Below are positions 6,096-13,223 of a stretch of DNA of 31,566 nucleotides, in pieces. The stretch covers positions 1-31,566 of the IMG/VR virus record IMGVR_UViG_3300020457_003081; one strand, 5' to 3'. How positions within the stretch are numbered: position 1 is the first letter of the stretch; every line of letters starts with the position of its first letter. The DNA comes from a virus. The translations under genes and the position numbers were made by a program. The notes under the pieces were generated by a model that saw nothing but the letters and a program-made list of their open reading frames with translations, had not been told where the DNA came from and did no database searches.

Positions 6096-6689
6096 CTATT
6101 TGTCCCGTTTCCTCTTTTCGAGGTCTTTAATATCTTTTCGTAATTCTTTGATAATATCTTTAATATCTTCTATGTCACCGTATGCTTCATCCATATCATC
6201 TTGAAGTGTACCTACTTGGTCTTTATATTGCTCGTATGATCTTGGCCAGTTGTAACCTTCCGGTCTTGATGGATATTCAGCCTTGTATAAAGTTTCTAGA
6301 CTTGGTAACTCTTTTGCTTCTTGAATTTCACCCTGTAATGTATACCACATACCAATTAATGAAGCCAATCCAGTTCCAGCTGCAACCATTGTTTGTACTG
6401 ATAATGTAAATTTTGTATCTAAAACTTTATCTTCGCTTATCTCTATTGGTTCTTTTCCTGTTGGTTCTATTTTCTCAGAAATTTCTTCTTGTTTTGCTTC
6501 ATGCCCGTTTCCGTGTTCTAATATAATTTCTGTTATATCTTCTAGAGAACAAAAACCTTTATCAACAAGTATTTCTCCAAGAGTGCGTTTATCACCTTGT
6601 ACTTGTTCTTGCAAACATTGATTTAATTGGCGCTTTGTAATAATATCATGTTCACAAAGTAGCTTACCTATTTTAACATCTCCGTTCAT
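6096..6689 (-). CDS. Membrane protein with MshEN-like (GspE N-terminal) domain and C-terminal coiled coil
   Basis: In this 197-residue protein, residues 5-58 read KIGKLLCEHDIITKRQLNQC...TLGEILVDKGFCSLEDI, the repeated LGxxL / L..QL / Q pattern of the GspE/MshE N-terminal domain. In MshE and relatives this domain can bind cyclic di-GMP. An acidic linker follows (64-92), then a membrane segment at about 97-117 (SVQTMVAAGTGLASLIGMWY), a Pro/Tyr/Trp-rich stretch (135-152) and a charged coiled coil (155-197). It lacks an ATPase domain, so it is not a secretion motor. The stop is 10 bases before the thioredoxin-like gene, and the start overlaps the previous stop by one base. Whether the ligand-binding residues are intact cannot be decided by eye. 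Confidence 0.7.
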   Translation of the reverse strand: MNGDVKIGKLLCEHDIITKRQLNQCLQEQVQGDKRTLGEILVDKGFCSLEDITEIILEHGNGHEAKQEEISEKIEPTGKEPIEISEDKVLDTKFTLSVQTMVAAGTGLASLIGMWYTLQGEIQEAKELPSLETLYKAEYPSRPEGYNWPRSYEQYKDQVGTLQDDMDEAYGDIEDIKDIIKELRKDIKDLEKRKRDK

Positions 6690-6925
6690 TACTTATCCTT
6701 ATAATAGCTTTTAGGGTGAAACTTAAATTCCACCACTTTAGCATCTTTGCTTATACTTTTACCATCTACCAATACTTCTACTGGTGCGACTTTACTTGGA
6801 TCTTCATACCAATACGCTGCTTTATACCCACCGTCTTCTAATAATTTTATAAGCATACCTCTATCATATTCCTTGTCTTCGGCTTTTAGTATAGCTGTTT
6901 TACCTCGTTTTAATTCTAAGTCCAC
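6689..6925 (-). CDS. Small hypothetical protein
   Basis: This 78-residue protein is not recognised. It is charged and soluble, with an N-terminal strand/Lys segment (MDLELKRGKTAILKAEDKEY), a helix (MLIKLLEDGGYKAAYWY) and a C-terminal beta pair (VEVLVDG, VVEFKFHPKSYY). There is no signal peptide, membrane segment or Cys. Both ends overlap neighbours by one base (TAATG junctions), so it is translated as part of the lipoprotein-MshEN-like chain. Context gives no specific function. Confidence 0.7.
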   Translation of the reverse strand: MDLELKRGKTAILKAEDKEYDRGMLIKLLEDGGYKAAYWYEDPSKVAPVEVLVDGKSISKDAKVVEFKFHPKSYYKDK

Positions 6926-7530
6926 TAATTTCCACCTGTATAAAATGTTGCTTCTGGATCTGTTCCAATTTCAACGTTTTCAAAAATTAATAATCCTATT
7001 TGCATTTCATCTCTATATGGATTATAAAATTTACCATTTGCCATACCAGAAATTTTGTTATCATCATTTATATATATTTCTGATTGTGCGAATTCTGTAT
7101 AATCTTGACTACCAATAATTTCCATATTTAATGTTTGTTCTCTTGTATGTGCCAACGTATCAGTAGGACCATAATTTAAATACAAACCAGGATCAATCAA
7201 ATTTCCATTTGTTTCTCCATCTTGATCATACCATATAGCAGCATAGTGCTCTAACTCTGGCAAAACTCTACCAACTTCTCTTTGTAAATGTAGTACTAAT
7301 AATTTTTTAACCTTACCATCTTCACCGATATTTACTTCACCGTACGTATTTATTTGTGCGTAATAAGTATATGGGTCTATAAAATCACCGTTTACCCAAA
7401 GTTGCATTGACGGTTCTAATGGTTCTTCAACTCTTGTATCTTCACATGATGGAAATATAAACATTATCGTCATTAATAGACACCCAAATAATGCGTTAAC
7501 TGTATGATATATTTCGTTGTGATCTTTCAT
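6925..7530 (-). CDS. Phage-encoded lipoprotein
   Basis: In this 201-residue protein, residues 12-28 are hydrophobic and end in a lipobox-like F-P-S-C (Cys29), followed by EDTRVEEPLEP. This indicates a lipid-anchored envelope protein. The signal is preceded by MKDHNEIYHT, weakly charged for a Sec signal, so lipobox recognition is likely but not certain. The mature part is acidic and beta-rich (MQLWVNGDFIDPYTYYAQINTYG, KLLVLHLQREVG, EMQIGLLIFENVEIG). Phage lipoproteins often block superinfection or sit near adsorption receptors. That role here is inferred from neighbours: an outer-membrane-barrel-like protein upstream and a periplasmic thioredoxin fold downstream. ATGA overlap with the 49-residue gene sets the start. 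Confidence 0.75.
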   Translation of the reverse strand: MKDHNEIYHTVNALFGCLLMTIMFIFPSCEDTRVEEPLEPSMQLWVNGDFIDPYTYYAQINTYGEVNIGEDGKVKKLLVLHLQREVGRVLPELEHYAAIWYDQDGETNGNLIDPGLYLNYGPTDTLAHTREQTLNMEIIGSQDYTEFAQSEIYINDDNKISGMANGKFYNPYRDEMQIGLLIFENVEIGTDPEATFYTGGN

Positions 7531-7676
7531 CGTTTAACTCCAAATCTATTTGTAGACTGTCCAGCATTTTTTGCCAACCATTTTTTGTGTTGATTAGCTG
7601 TCCTGCCTTCAGAAGCCCATTTTTTATTAAGTTTAGCCCTTTGCTGTTTTTTTAATTTTGCTTTTTTATTCGGCAT
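7527..7676 (-). CDS. 49-aa highly basic protein fully between two overlaps
   Basis: This short gene fills the apparent gap between the barrel-like gene and the lipoprotein gene. Its ATG (7674-7676) overlaps the upstream TAA by one base, and its TGA (7527-7529) overlaps the lipoprotein ATG by three (ATGA). The product begins MPNKKAKLKKQQRAKLNKKW, then has EGRTANQHKKWLAKN and ends RFGVKR. It contains about one third Lys/Arg and few acidic residues. The exact fit of both ends argues strongly for a real, translationally coupled gene. Similar short PNKKAK-type proteins occur in marine phages by my recollection. Nucleic-acid or ribosome contact is plausible from composition but not shown. Confidence 0.8.
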   Translation of the reverse strand: MPNKKAKLKKQQRAKLNKKWASEGRTANQHKKWLAKNAGQSTNRFGVKR

Positions 7677-8977
7677 TAAAATCCCATAAATTGATAGTTA
7701 ACGCCAAACTTAAAGTCATAAGCAGGACGCTCCCAATAATATAAATATTTACCTTCTGCAAAAACTCCAAGATTGTCTTGTAGCTTTACACCTAATATTG
7801 CACCGTAATCATAATCGTTCCACTGCATCCACATCGGCTCCATAAATATAAATTCGTGTGGTTTTTTATTTGCGTCTTTATGTTCTGCGTATGCATCTGC
7901 ATTGTGGTAAGAATATAGATCGTGACCATAGTGATACGGTAACCAATTACCCCAAGCATGTAACCACCAGTTATCTGCGTGATAGTAAAAGTCTGTACCT
8001 AATACAATTGATGTTTCCCTTTGAAATCCTAAATCTTTTTTAACTCCGCCAATGTATTCTTCTAGCATATCAGGAAAGTGGTACAAGAAATATTCTCTAT
8101 CAGTATATGCGAATATTCTTCCAGCTTCATCTCTCCATAACCAATCGTGTCCCCAATATTCGCCACCTTCGTTCCAAAATGGACCATCACCCTCAATAGG
8201 AACCCATTCACCGTTTATAAACTCTAATAATTCGTCTTGTTTCCAAATCGGATTTCCGTCATCATCATATCCTTCTAACATACTCTCTTGATACCACATA
8301 TTGTCGTCAATACCGAATGCTTCTTCAGCAAACTTCCACCATTGTCCCCTATACCAAGTTGTATCTAATACCATAGCATCAAATCCATAAACTGGATGTT
8401 GTCTGTGTTTTACACCTGCACTAAATGTAAGACTATTATCAATTACCTCTGGAGTCCACTTAAAACGTAAATCACCTTGACCATACTTAATATCTTCTAA
8501 TCCTAATTCAGTCCATCCAATTTTAGCCATCCACCAATCACCTGTATATCTTAACCAATATTCTTGATTCAAATACTCATTACCCCATTGACGACCTTCT
8601 GTCCACTTAAATAAGAATTCCCATCCTTTCACTGGTGCTATTGTTGCACTTTCGTTTGCATTCTTTTCAGAACCATCATACCAAGTTCCACCTCTTCCTG
8701 CATTCTTAACACCTCGTTTTGGTTCGTATTTAAACCTACCAATTTTTCTTAATCCAAAAGATTTTTGAAAATCCGGTTTTAGTTCTCTTTCATCCCTGCT
8801 GACTTCTATCTGTCCAGTACTCAAACCGCCAATAATAGCAAACCTATCATCTTGGTGTCTTGGTGCATTGAGGCTGAAACTCGCATAAGCTGTGGAATAC
8901 TTTAAAAATTTCCATAGCTCTGTCTCTGCAAACAAAGATGAGGTTAACAATAAACCTATTACAATTTTCTTTAACAT
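7676..8977 (-). CDS. Outer-membrane beta-barrel-like (porin-like) protein
   Basis: I start the gene at ATG 8975-8977, not the upstream in-frame ATG at 9002-9004, because AGGAGA lies about 7 bases before it; the product is 433 residues. It opens with a Sec signal (MLKKIVIGLLLTSSLFA, cleavage before Glu). The rest is rich in Trp, Tyr and Gly with alternating amphipathic strands (QEYWLRYTGDWWMAKIGW, TSIVLGTDFYYHADNWWLHA, GAILGVKLQDNLGVFAEG). The C-terminus ends YDFKFGVNYQFMGF, a terminal-Phe strand as in Gram-negative outer-membrane proteins recognised by BAM. About 220-300 is an acidic Trp-rich insertion that looks like a loop. A porin or receptor-masking role is inferred. It sits downstream of the fibre genes and upstream of the lipoprotein. 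Confidence 0.75.
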   Translation of the reverse strand: MLKKIVIGLLLTSSLFAETELWKFLKYSTAYASFSLNAPRHQDDRFAIIGGLSTGQIEVSRDERELKPDFQKSFGLRKIGRFKYEPKRGVKNAGRGGTWYDGSEKNANESATIAPVKGWEFLFKWTEGRQWGNEYLNQEYWLRYTGDWWMAKIGWTELGLEDIKYGQGDLRFKWTPEVIDNSLTFSAGVKHRQHPVYGFDAMVLDTTWYRGQWWKFAEEAFGIDDNMWYQESMLEGYDDDGNPIWKQDELLEFINGEWVPIEGDGPFWNEGGEYWGHDWLWRDEAGRIFAYTDREYFLYHFPDMLEEYIGGVKKDLGFQRETSIVLGTDFYYHADNWWLHAWGNWLPYHYGHDLYSYHNADAYAEHKDANKKPHEFIFMEPMWMQWNDYDYGAILGVKLQDNLGVFAEGKYLYYWERPAYDFKFGVNYQFMGF

Positions 8978-9010
8978 CTGTTTTCTCCTAATTTGGACAT
9001 GCATCCATTA

Positions 9011-10111
9011 TTAAATATCGAATCTCACAACAAAAGACAAAGCTAGTTCAGGATCATTTCTAACTGGCTTTGATAATTTAGCCACAGCTAACAATTCATT
9101 AAAATCATTATATAAGCCAACAGTAGTGACATAGGGCGCAAATGCAGAGTGAGTTGCAAAATTAGCAACATCTGTTGCAGCTATGTGTCTTGTTGTCGTA
9201 TTGTACAAGCTTTCTGCAGGAGCAGGTAGTATTTCTCTTAGTGTTGCTACACCTGATTGTGCAACGCTTTGATTAATTGATAGACTTCCGCTTCTTGCTT
9301 TTGTAACACTAATATTTCTTGTTCTGTTAAAAGAGTTTGGAGGAATAACAACTGTATACTCATGTTCATACATTGTTTTTGTTGCATCCCATCTTAACTT
9401 CCATCCGTTAGATCCTGTGCCCTGTCCGACAGTTCCATAACTTCCTGTGTCTGTAACCATAACAATTCCTTGTGTATAAGATACTGTGCCGACAGCAGAA
9501 CCAGAACCTTTTGAATCTAAACTTGCGCTTAAATAATTTGTTTCATATGCAGAGTCGTATAAATTACCATAACCATCATCTTTTAAAGTAATTACTCCAT
9601 TTGTAGAATAGTCAACTATTTCTACTGAACCTGTTTTTATTTGCTCGCCATATAATTGTTGAGGTATGCTAAACACATTTATTTGATCATGTACTTTTCT
9701 TAAGCCTAGTGTCTCATAATCTCTTATAGTGTTTGATGATGATACAATTCCTCCTCTCCCCCAAGGTTTATAGTACTGATCTAAAACATATTGTGGTTGA
9801 GGTGTTGTATTGCTTCTAGGGTTTGATGTTCCAGCATAATTAAAAAACTGATGATGTAGTTGTCTGTATATTAACCAAGAATACTTTGAATAAGTTACAC
9901 CGCCTGTTACAAATGACGCTGTAGGTCCGTGATGATTTGATGATCCAGTTCGAAACATATGCAACTGTCCCCTTGTGGGCTTTATTGCTTGCATAGACAT
10001 TACACCTAAATAAGAGGTATTATCTATTGTATCATATTTTTGTGCAGTAAACCTCTTATGAACCTTTATAGGTGTTACTCTTTTATCTGATTGATCTATG
10101 TCTCCAAACAT
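9011..10111 (-). CDS. Phage structural protein (paralogue of the 10203 gene at its C-terminus)
   Basis: This 366-residue Gly/Ser/Thr-rich beta protein has no signal peptide or membrane segment. The middle (about 150-185) has FSIPQQLYGEQIKTGSVEI and ITLKDDGYGNLYD, a pattern I recall from structural proteins of marine T4-like phages. The C-terminus has YVTTVGLYNDFNELLAVAKL and SKPVRND...ALSFVVRFDI, shared with the next upstream gene (YITTVGLYNNANELLAVAKL). It is the last gene of the structural run. Its own gap carries the ATATTTAT octamer 18 bases before the ATG and follows an intrinsic terminator, so it may be separately transcribed. Fibre, whisker or decoration protein is the inference. Confidence 0.8.
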   Translation of the reverse strand: MFGDIDQSDKRVTPIKVHKRFTAQKYDTIDNTSYLGVMSMQAIKPTRGQLHMFRTGSSNHHGPTASFVTGGVTYSKYSWLIYRQLHHQFFNYAGTSNPRSNTTPQPQYVLDQYYKPWGRGGIVSSSNTIRDYETLGLRKVHDQINVFSIPQQLYGEQIKTGSVEIVDYSTNGVITLKDDGYGNLYDSAYETNYLSASLDSKGSGSAVGTVSYTQGIVMVTDTGSYGTVGQGTGSNGWKLRWDATKTMYEHEYTVVIPPNSFNRTRNISVTKARSGSLSINQSVAQSGVATLREILPAPAESLYNTTTRHIAATDVANFATHSAFAPYVTTVGLYNDFNELLAVAKLSKPVRNDPELALSFVVRFDI

Positions 10112-10129
10112 ATTTAATTCTCTTTAATT

Positions 10130-10137
10130 ATAAATAT
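10130..10137 (-). promoter_or_regulatory. ATATTTAT octamer before the 366-aa structural gene
   Basis: On the gene strand the octamer is flanked as GCGAA-ATATTTAT-AATTAAAG, 18 bases before the ATG and downstream of the terminator at 10153-10183. The position between a terminator and a start favours a promoter. Confidence 0.5.
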
Positions 10138-10149
10138 TTCGCTTATAAC

Positions 10150-10183
10150 AAAAAAGCCCCTACAGATTATTAGAAGGGGCTTT
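10150..10183 (-). terminator. Intrinsic terminator after the 343-aa structural gene
   Basis: Read on the minus strand, a 9-bp stem AAAGCCCCT/AGGGGCTTT (arms 10175-10183 and 10153-10161) encloses a 13-base loop and runs into six T residues (10150-10155). It lies 20 bases after the stop of the 343-residue gene. The A-run on the other arm would let it also work on the plus strand, but no plus-strand gene is seen. It is the only strong terminator found. Confidence 0.88.
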
Positions 10184-10202
10184 ATTAAAGTAATAAAATA
10201 AT

Positions 10203-11234
10203 TTAGAAATCTAGTCTTACTTTAATTAATGCCTCACGAGAGGTTGATTTTAGAATAGGTCTTGAAAGTTTTGCAACTGCCAATAACTCGTTTGCATTGT
10301 TATAAAGTCCAACTGTTGTGATATATGATTTTGGATCATTTCTAAAAGAAGCAATTTGTAAATCACCTTGACTACCAGATGTATATGTTGGATTTTGACT
10401 ATGATTATATTCGTTATGTCTTACTCTACAGAAATAATGTGTTGATTTAATTTGCTCTTCCCTTCTAGCAGCGAAGTAAGCACCACCTGAAACAGCATTA
10501 AAAAATACTGATGCATTATTACCGTGTGTATTTGATCCTGTGTTATAAGAGGACATTGAAATACCTGTTCCACTGCCGTTATTTAATCTTGTAGAATCTA
10601 AAACTAGTATTCCAGTTTCTGGAAAGAATTTTCCGAATGATGCTGTAGAAGCACCACCAACAACAGCTGTACCATCAGCTATCGATCCAGAAATAACATT
10701 AAATTCTCTTGCTGTATTTCTTACATTTGGATCATTAGTTGCACCACTATCATCAATTAAATGTAGTATTTGACCGTTAGATCCTGAAAGACGTAATTCC
10801 CAGTTACCTGGATCCATTTTCTCTTTTAGTCTTCCTCTGTTTAAACTGACTGCAAATATTACATCTGTTTCTGCATCAGTTCCACCACCTTGATAAGCAC
10901 CTGCTTTAAATTTTTCTGTGCCTTGTGGTAATAATAAATTTCTTAATTGTCTATAAATAGCTTTTGCAGATGCAAAATTAGAATCACCTGTTCTAGAACC
11001 TGATCCTGCATAGTGACCGTAAGCAACAGAAAATTGAATAGAAGCTGTAGCGTTTGTTCCGACTGCTCCGTTATAAACATCATAATAATGCTCACCTGTG
11101 CTTCCGCTTTGTGTTGAAGATGTATAAAAGGAATTTAGTGTTCCTATTCCGCCGGACCACATTCCAGACGAAACAACACTAATGTTTCCTGTCTTTATAT
11201 CTTCTTCTGGTGTGAACTGTGTAAAAATTGACAT
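10203..11234 (-). CDS. Phage structural protein
   Basis: In this 343-residue beta-rich protein, the N-terminal half contains AIYRQLRNLLLP (about 93-104) and then DVIFAVSLNRGRLKEKMDPGNWELRLSG, a conserved-looking block I recall from marine myovirus structural proteins. The C-terminus (about 304-343) has YITTVGLYNNANELLAVAKL and SRPILK...ALIKVRLDF, shared with the 9011 gene. There is no Cys-rich, signal or membrane region. The shared C-terminus suggests that both proteins attach to or assemble on the same virion partner. The gap before the ATG carries the ATATTTAT octamer 23 bases upstream plus AGGAG, and a terminator follows the stop. Confidence 0.8.
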   Translation of the reverse strand: MSIFTQFTPEEDIKTGNISVVSSGMWSGGIGTLNSFYTSSTQSGSTGEHYYDVYNGAVGTNATASIQFSVAYGHYAGSGSRTGDSNFASAKAIYRQLRNLLLPQGTEKFKAGAYQGGGTDAETDVIFAVSLNRGRLKEKMDPGNWELRLSGSNGQILHLIDDSGATNDPNVRNTAREFNVISGSIADGTAVVGGASTASFGKFFPETGILVLDSTRLNNGSGTGISMSSYNTGSNTHGNNASVFFNAVSGGAYFAARREEQIKSTHYFCRVRHNEYNHSQNPTYTSGSQGDLQIASFRNDPKSYITTVGLYNNANELLAVAKLSRPILKSTSREALIKVRLDF

Positions 11235-11257
11235 AATATCTAACTCCTATTCGTTTA

Positions 11258-11265
11258 ATAAATAT
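11258..11265 (-). promoter_or_regulatory. ATATTTAT octamer before the 343-aa structural gene
   Basis: Gene-strand context is ATACA-ATATTTAT-TAAACG, 23 bases before the ATG, with an AGGAG ribosome site between. It is one of five such intergenic copies. Confidence 0.5.
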
Positions 11266-11292
11266 TGTATTGTTTACCTTTTCAATAAATTT

Positions 11293-12012
11293 TTATCTTC
11301 TTGTTGATGTTGTTCTGGTATTTCCAGATCTTCTTGTAGTACTAGACCTTCTTGTTGCAGTAGATCTTCTGTCACCTCCTGGCGTCCTTGCCGTATCGGT
11401 TAAGCGCGTTATGGAAGTTTCTCTAGGTGTGCTTTGCGCACGACTTCTAGTATTTCTAGTAAACGGTGGTCTAGAACCATTTATTTCCCTATTTAGTCTA
11501 CTAGGGCCAGGCTGAACATTAACAGTAACTCTTCTTACAGCACCTGATTCAACGCCTGTTATTACTAATTCTACTTGTGTTGCAGATGATACATTACGTG
11601 CAACTAATGTTACTTCTCTAGCAGTTACAGTTTCTTGAACACCTCTATTTGATACATCTCTTACAAGATCTTCTCTTTCTAGTGTAGCCTCATCACGTGA
11701 ATCTAATGTTTCTCTTACTTCTTCTTCTCTTTCCCTATTAATTTCTTGTGCTTCTCTCTCAGCTGGAGGTGTCATAGCTCGCTGAGGAGTCTGATCTATA
11801 TCAGTAGATCTAGTCTCAGGAGGTGTAACTGTTGTCTGCCTTGTTTCTCTTTCAGGAGGTGTATATGTGCTTCTAGCTTCAGTACTTCTAGATTCAGCAG
11901 CTGATGTACTCCTTGCAGCTGATGTACTTCTAGTTGTATTGGTACTTCTTGTAGTCCTAGTTCTACTTGATCTGCTAGTTCTACCGCTTCTTCCGCTTGA
12001 TCTTGTTGGCAT
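11293..12012 (-). CDS. Lysine-free Arg/Ser/Thr-rich low-complexity protein
   Basis: In this 239-residue protein, residues 1-50 and 183-239 are almost pure Arg/Ser/Thr with scattered Ala/Gly (SGRSGRTSRSSRTRTTRS style). Residues 51-85 repeat TPPE/TPPAE-type Pro motifs, 86-120 is an acidic Glu/Arg helix, and 130-172 is a compact beta-type segment (VTLVARNVSSATQVELVITG, then VTVNVQPGP). No Lys, His, Cys or Trp is present, although its neighbours are Lys-rich. It resembles eukaryotic SR proteins in composition only. The start overlaps the upstream stop by one base, so it is co-translated with the structural paralogues. A virion-associated, disordered nucleic-acid or scaffold-binding protein is possible. 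I could not name a family. Confidence 0.75.
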   Translation of the reverse strand: MPTRSSGRSGRTSRSSRTRTTRSTNTTRSTSAARSTSAAESRSTEARSTYTPPERETRQTTVTPPETRSTDIDQTPQRAMTPPAEREAQEINREREEEVRETLDSRDEATLEREDLVRDVSNRGVQETVTAREVTLVARNVSSATQVELVITGVESGAVRRVTVNVQPGPSRLNREINGSRPPFTRNTRSRAQSTPRETSITRLTDTARTPGGDRRSTATRRSSTTRRSGNTRTTSTRR

Positions 12013-12455
12013 TATTCAGTTCCTTCTAATACATTACCAGGTGTTATAGTCACATCTTGATTGCTAGCTAATTCAAAAATATAGTCTTCATCACCAAATC
12101 CGTTTAGTGTTCCAGGAGATATGACCAATGCATCTCCTTCACCTGTAACGGTTAATGTTGCCGGCACGCTTTCTGCAATACTAGGACTATTATTATCACC
12201 TAGAGGTTGTGTTACTAATTTATATTGTAAAGCCAAGTCAGTTGCAGTGAATGCTTGATGTATTGGCATATTCTCTATTATAATACCGTAGTTATTAGGC
12301 CCACCAGTATTTGCCTCATTGTATAGAGAATAGTCTATTTCATCATCACCTAAAGCAAACTTATCGACAATAAAATTATTTTCAGATAATCTTTGTCGTC
12401 CTACTTTTGTTAATACTGCATCAACTACTAAGGTTGATCTGTCAATAAAAGACAT
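12012..12455 (-). CDS. Phage structural protein, DAVLTKxGR family copy 2
   Basis: In this 147-residue protein, residues 1-85 (STLVVDAVLTKVGRQRLSEN, FALGDDEIDYSLYNEA, YGIIIENMP, YKLVT) closely match the N-terminal half of the adjacent 225-residue protein. Residues 86-147 are a different short beta/acidic tail. The pair probably arose by tandem duplication with replaced C-termini. There is no signal or membrane segment. The location between the giant wedge protein and the fibre-like proteins indicates a virion component, perhaps a tail or fibre adaptor, but a specific T4 equivalent is not evident. Confidence 0.75.
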   Translation of the reverse strand: MSFIDRSTLVVDAVLTKVGRQRLSENNFIVDKFALGDDEIDYSLYNEANTGGPNNYGIIIENMPIHQAFTATDLALQYKLVTQPLGDNNSPSIAESVPATLTVTGEGDALVISPGTLNGFGDEDYIFELASNQDVTITPGNVLEGTE

Positions 12456-12475
12456 AGTCTATTCCTTATATTTTA

Positions 12476-13153
12476 TTAAGCTGGGTTTTGATTACCACCA
12501 GCATCATTTGGAACATAATTAACAGTCACAGTAAAAGCTGCTGTAGCACCCCATTCAATACTAGTTACAACAACAGTTGTTGTTGGATCTGGTTGACCGC
12601 TAGTAGTATTGTCTTGCACAGATTTTGCTCTAATTGCACATGTTGATCCAACTACAGTTTGACTTATAGAATCTAAGCTAGTTGAGTAATCAATATTTCC
12701 TGTACCAACTGCTCCTGTTCCACCAGCTGTTAAATATGCTATTGAGGAATTCAATACTGTAAACATGAATTCTCCTTGAACATCTACATTAACTAGGTTT
12801 GGTGCTATTGTAACAGGTGCACCTGAAACGTTCTGATTCCAAATAACTGTTTGATCGACTATAGGCGATATTACAGGTAATTTATTTGGTAGATCATTAC
12901 GTGTTATGAGTTTATATTTCATAACAGTATCAGGATCTGTTGTTGGTTCAAGCAGTGGCAAGTTTTCTATTACTGTACCATAATAATCTGTACCAAGAGG
13001 ATGAGCAACATTCCACAAAGAGTAATCTACTTCATCGTCAGAAAGTGCAAATTTTGTTATATTAAAAGCTTGCTCTCCACGAGATAATAGCTCACGACCT
13101 TTTTTTGTTAAAACAGCGTCCAGTACTGTGGTTGCGTTGTTTAAGTATCCCAT
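12476..13153 (-). CDS. Phage structural protein, DAVLTKxGR family copy 1
   Basis: This 225-residue protein has an N-terminal domain (1-88, TTVLDAVLTKKGRELLSRGE, FALSDDEVDYSLWNVAHP, YYGTVIENLPLL, MKYKLITRND) that is shared with the downstream 147-residue protein. The remainder (about 90-225) is Thr/Val/Gly-rich beta structure ending in NPA and is not shared. It is the first gene after the giant wedge protein and has its own upstream gap with the octamer and a dyad. It is likely a head-to-tail, tail or fibre attachment component. The longer C-terminus may be an exposed Ig-like domain. Confidence 0.75.
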   Translation of the reverse strand: MGYLNNATTVLDAVLTKKGRELLSRGEQAFNITKFALSDDEVDYSLWNVAHPLGTDYYGTVIENLPLLEPTTDPDTVMKYKLITRNDLPNKLPVISPIVDQTVIWNQNVSGAPVTIAPNLVNVDVQGEFMFTVLNSSIAYLTAGGTGAVGTGNIDYSTSLDSISQTVVGSTCAIRAKSVQDNTTSGQPDPTTTVVVTSIEWGATAAFTVTVNYVPNDAGGNQNPA

Positions 13154-13174
13154 TTTTGTCTCTCCAATTTCTTA

Positions 13175-13203
13175 AGATATTTAGAACTTTTATATAAATA
13201 TCT
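13175..13203 (-). promoter_or_regulatory. ATATTTAT octamer inside an 8-bp dyad before the 225-aa gene
   Basis: On the gene strand the octamer (13194-13201) lies 40 bases before ATG. It is part of the inverted repeat AGATATTT/AAATATCT (13196-13203 and 13175-13182, 13-base spacer). The arms could form an RNA or operator dyad. It has no T-run and so is not a standard terminator. Confidence 0.45.
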
Positions 13204-13223
13204 AGTTATTAAAAATAATTCTT

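Noticed and set aside
7737-7850. Two more ATAAATAT occurrences on the plus strand near 7741 and 7832
   Set aside because: They lie within the coding sequence of the barrel-like protein. Such AT octamers are expected several times by chance per strand, so they were not called as promoters.
8975-9004. Upstream start ATG at 9002-9004 for the barrel-like gene
   Set aside because: The AGGAGA site fits the ATG at 8977 and would lie within the coding region otherwise; the longer form also disrupts the signal peptide.
10130-10137. TATAAATA on the plus strand as a T4 late promoter firing rightward
   Set aside because: No plus-strand gene follows at any of the five sites. I kept the site as an undirected element instead of a plus-strand promoter.
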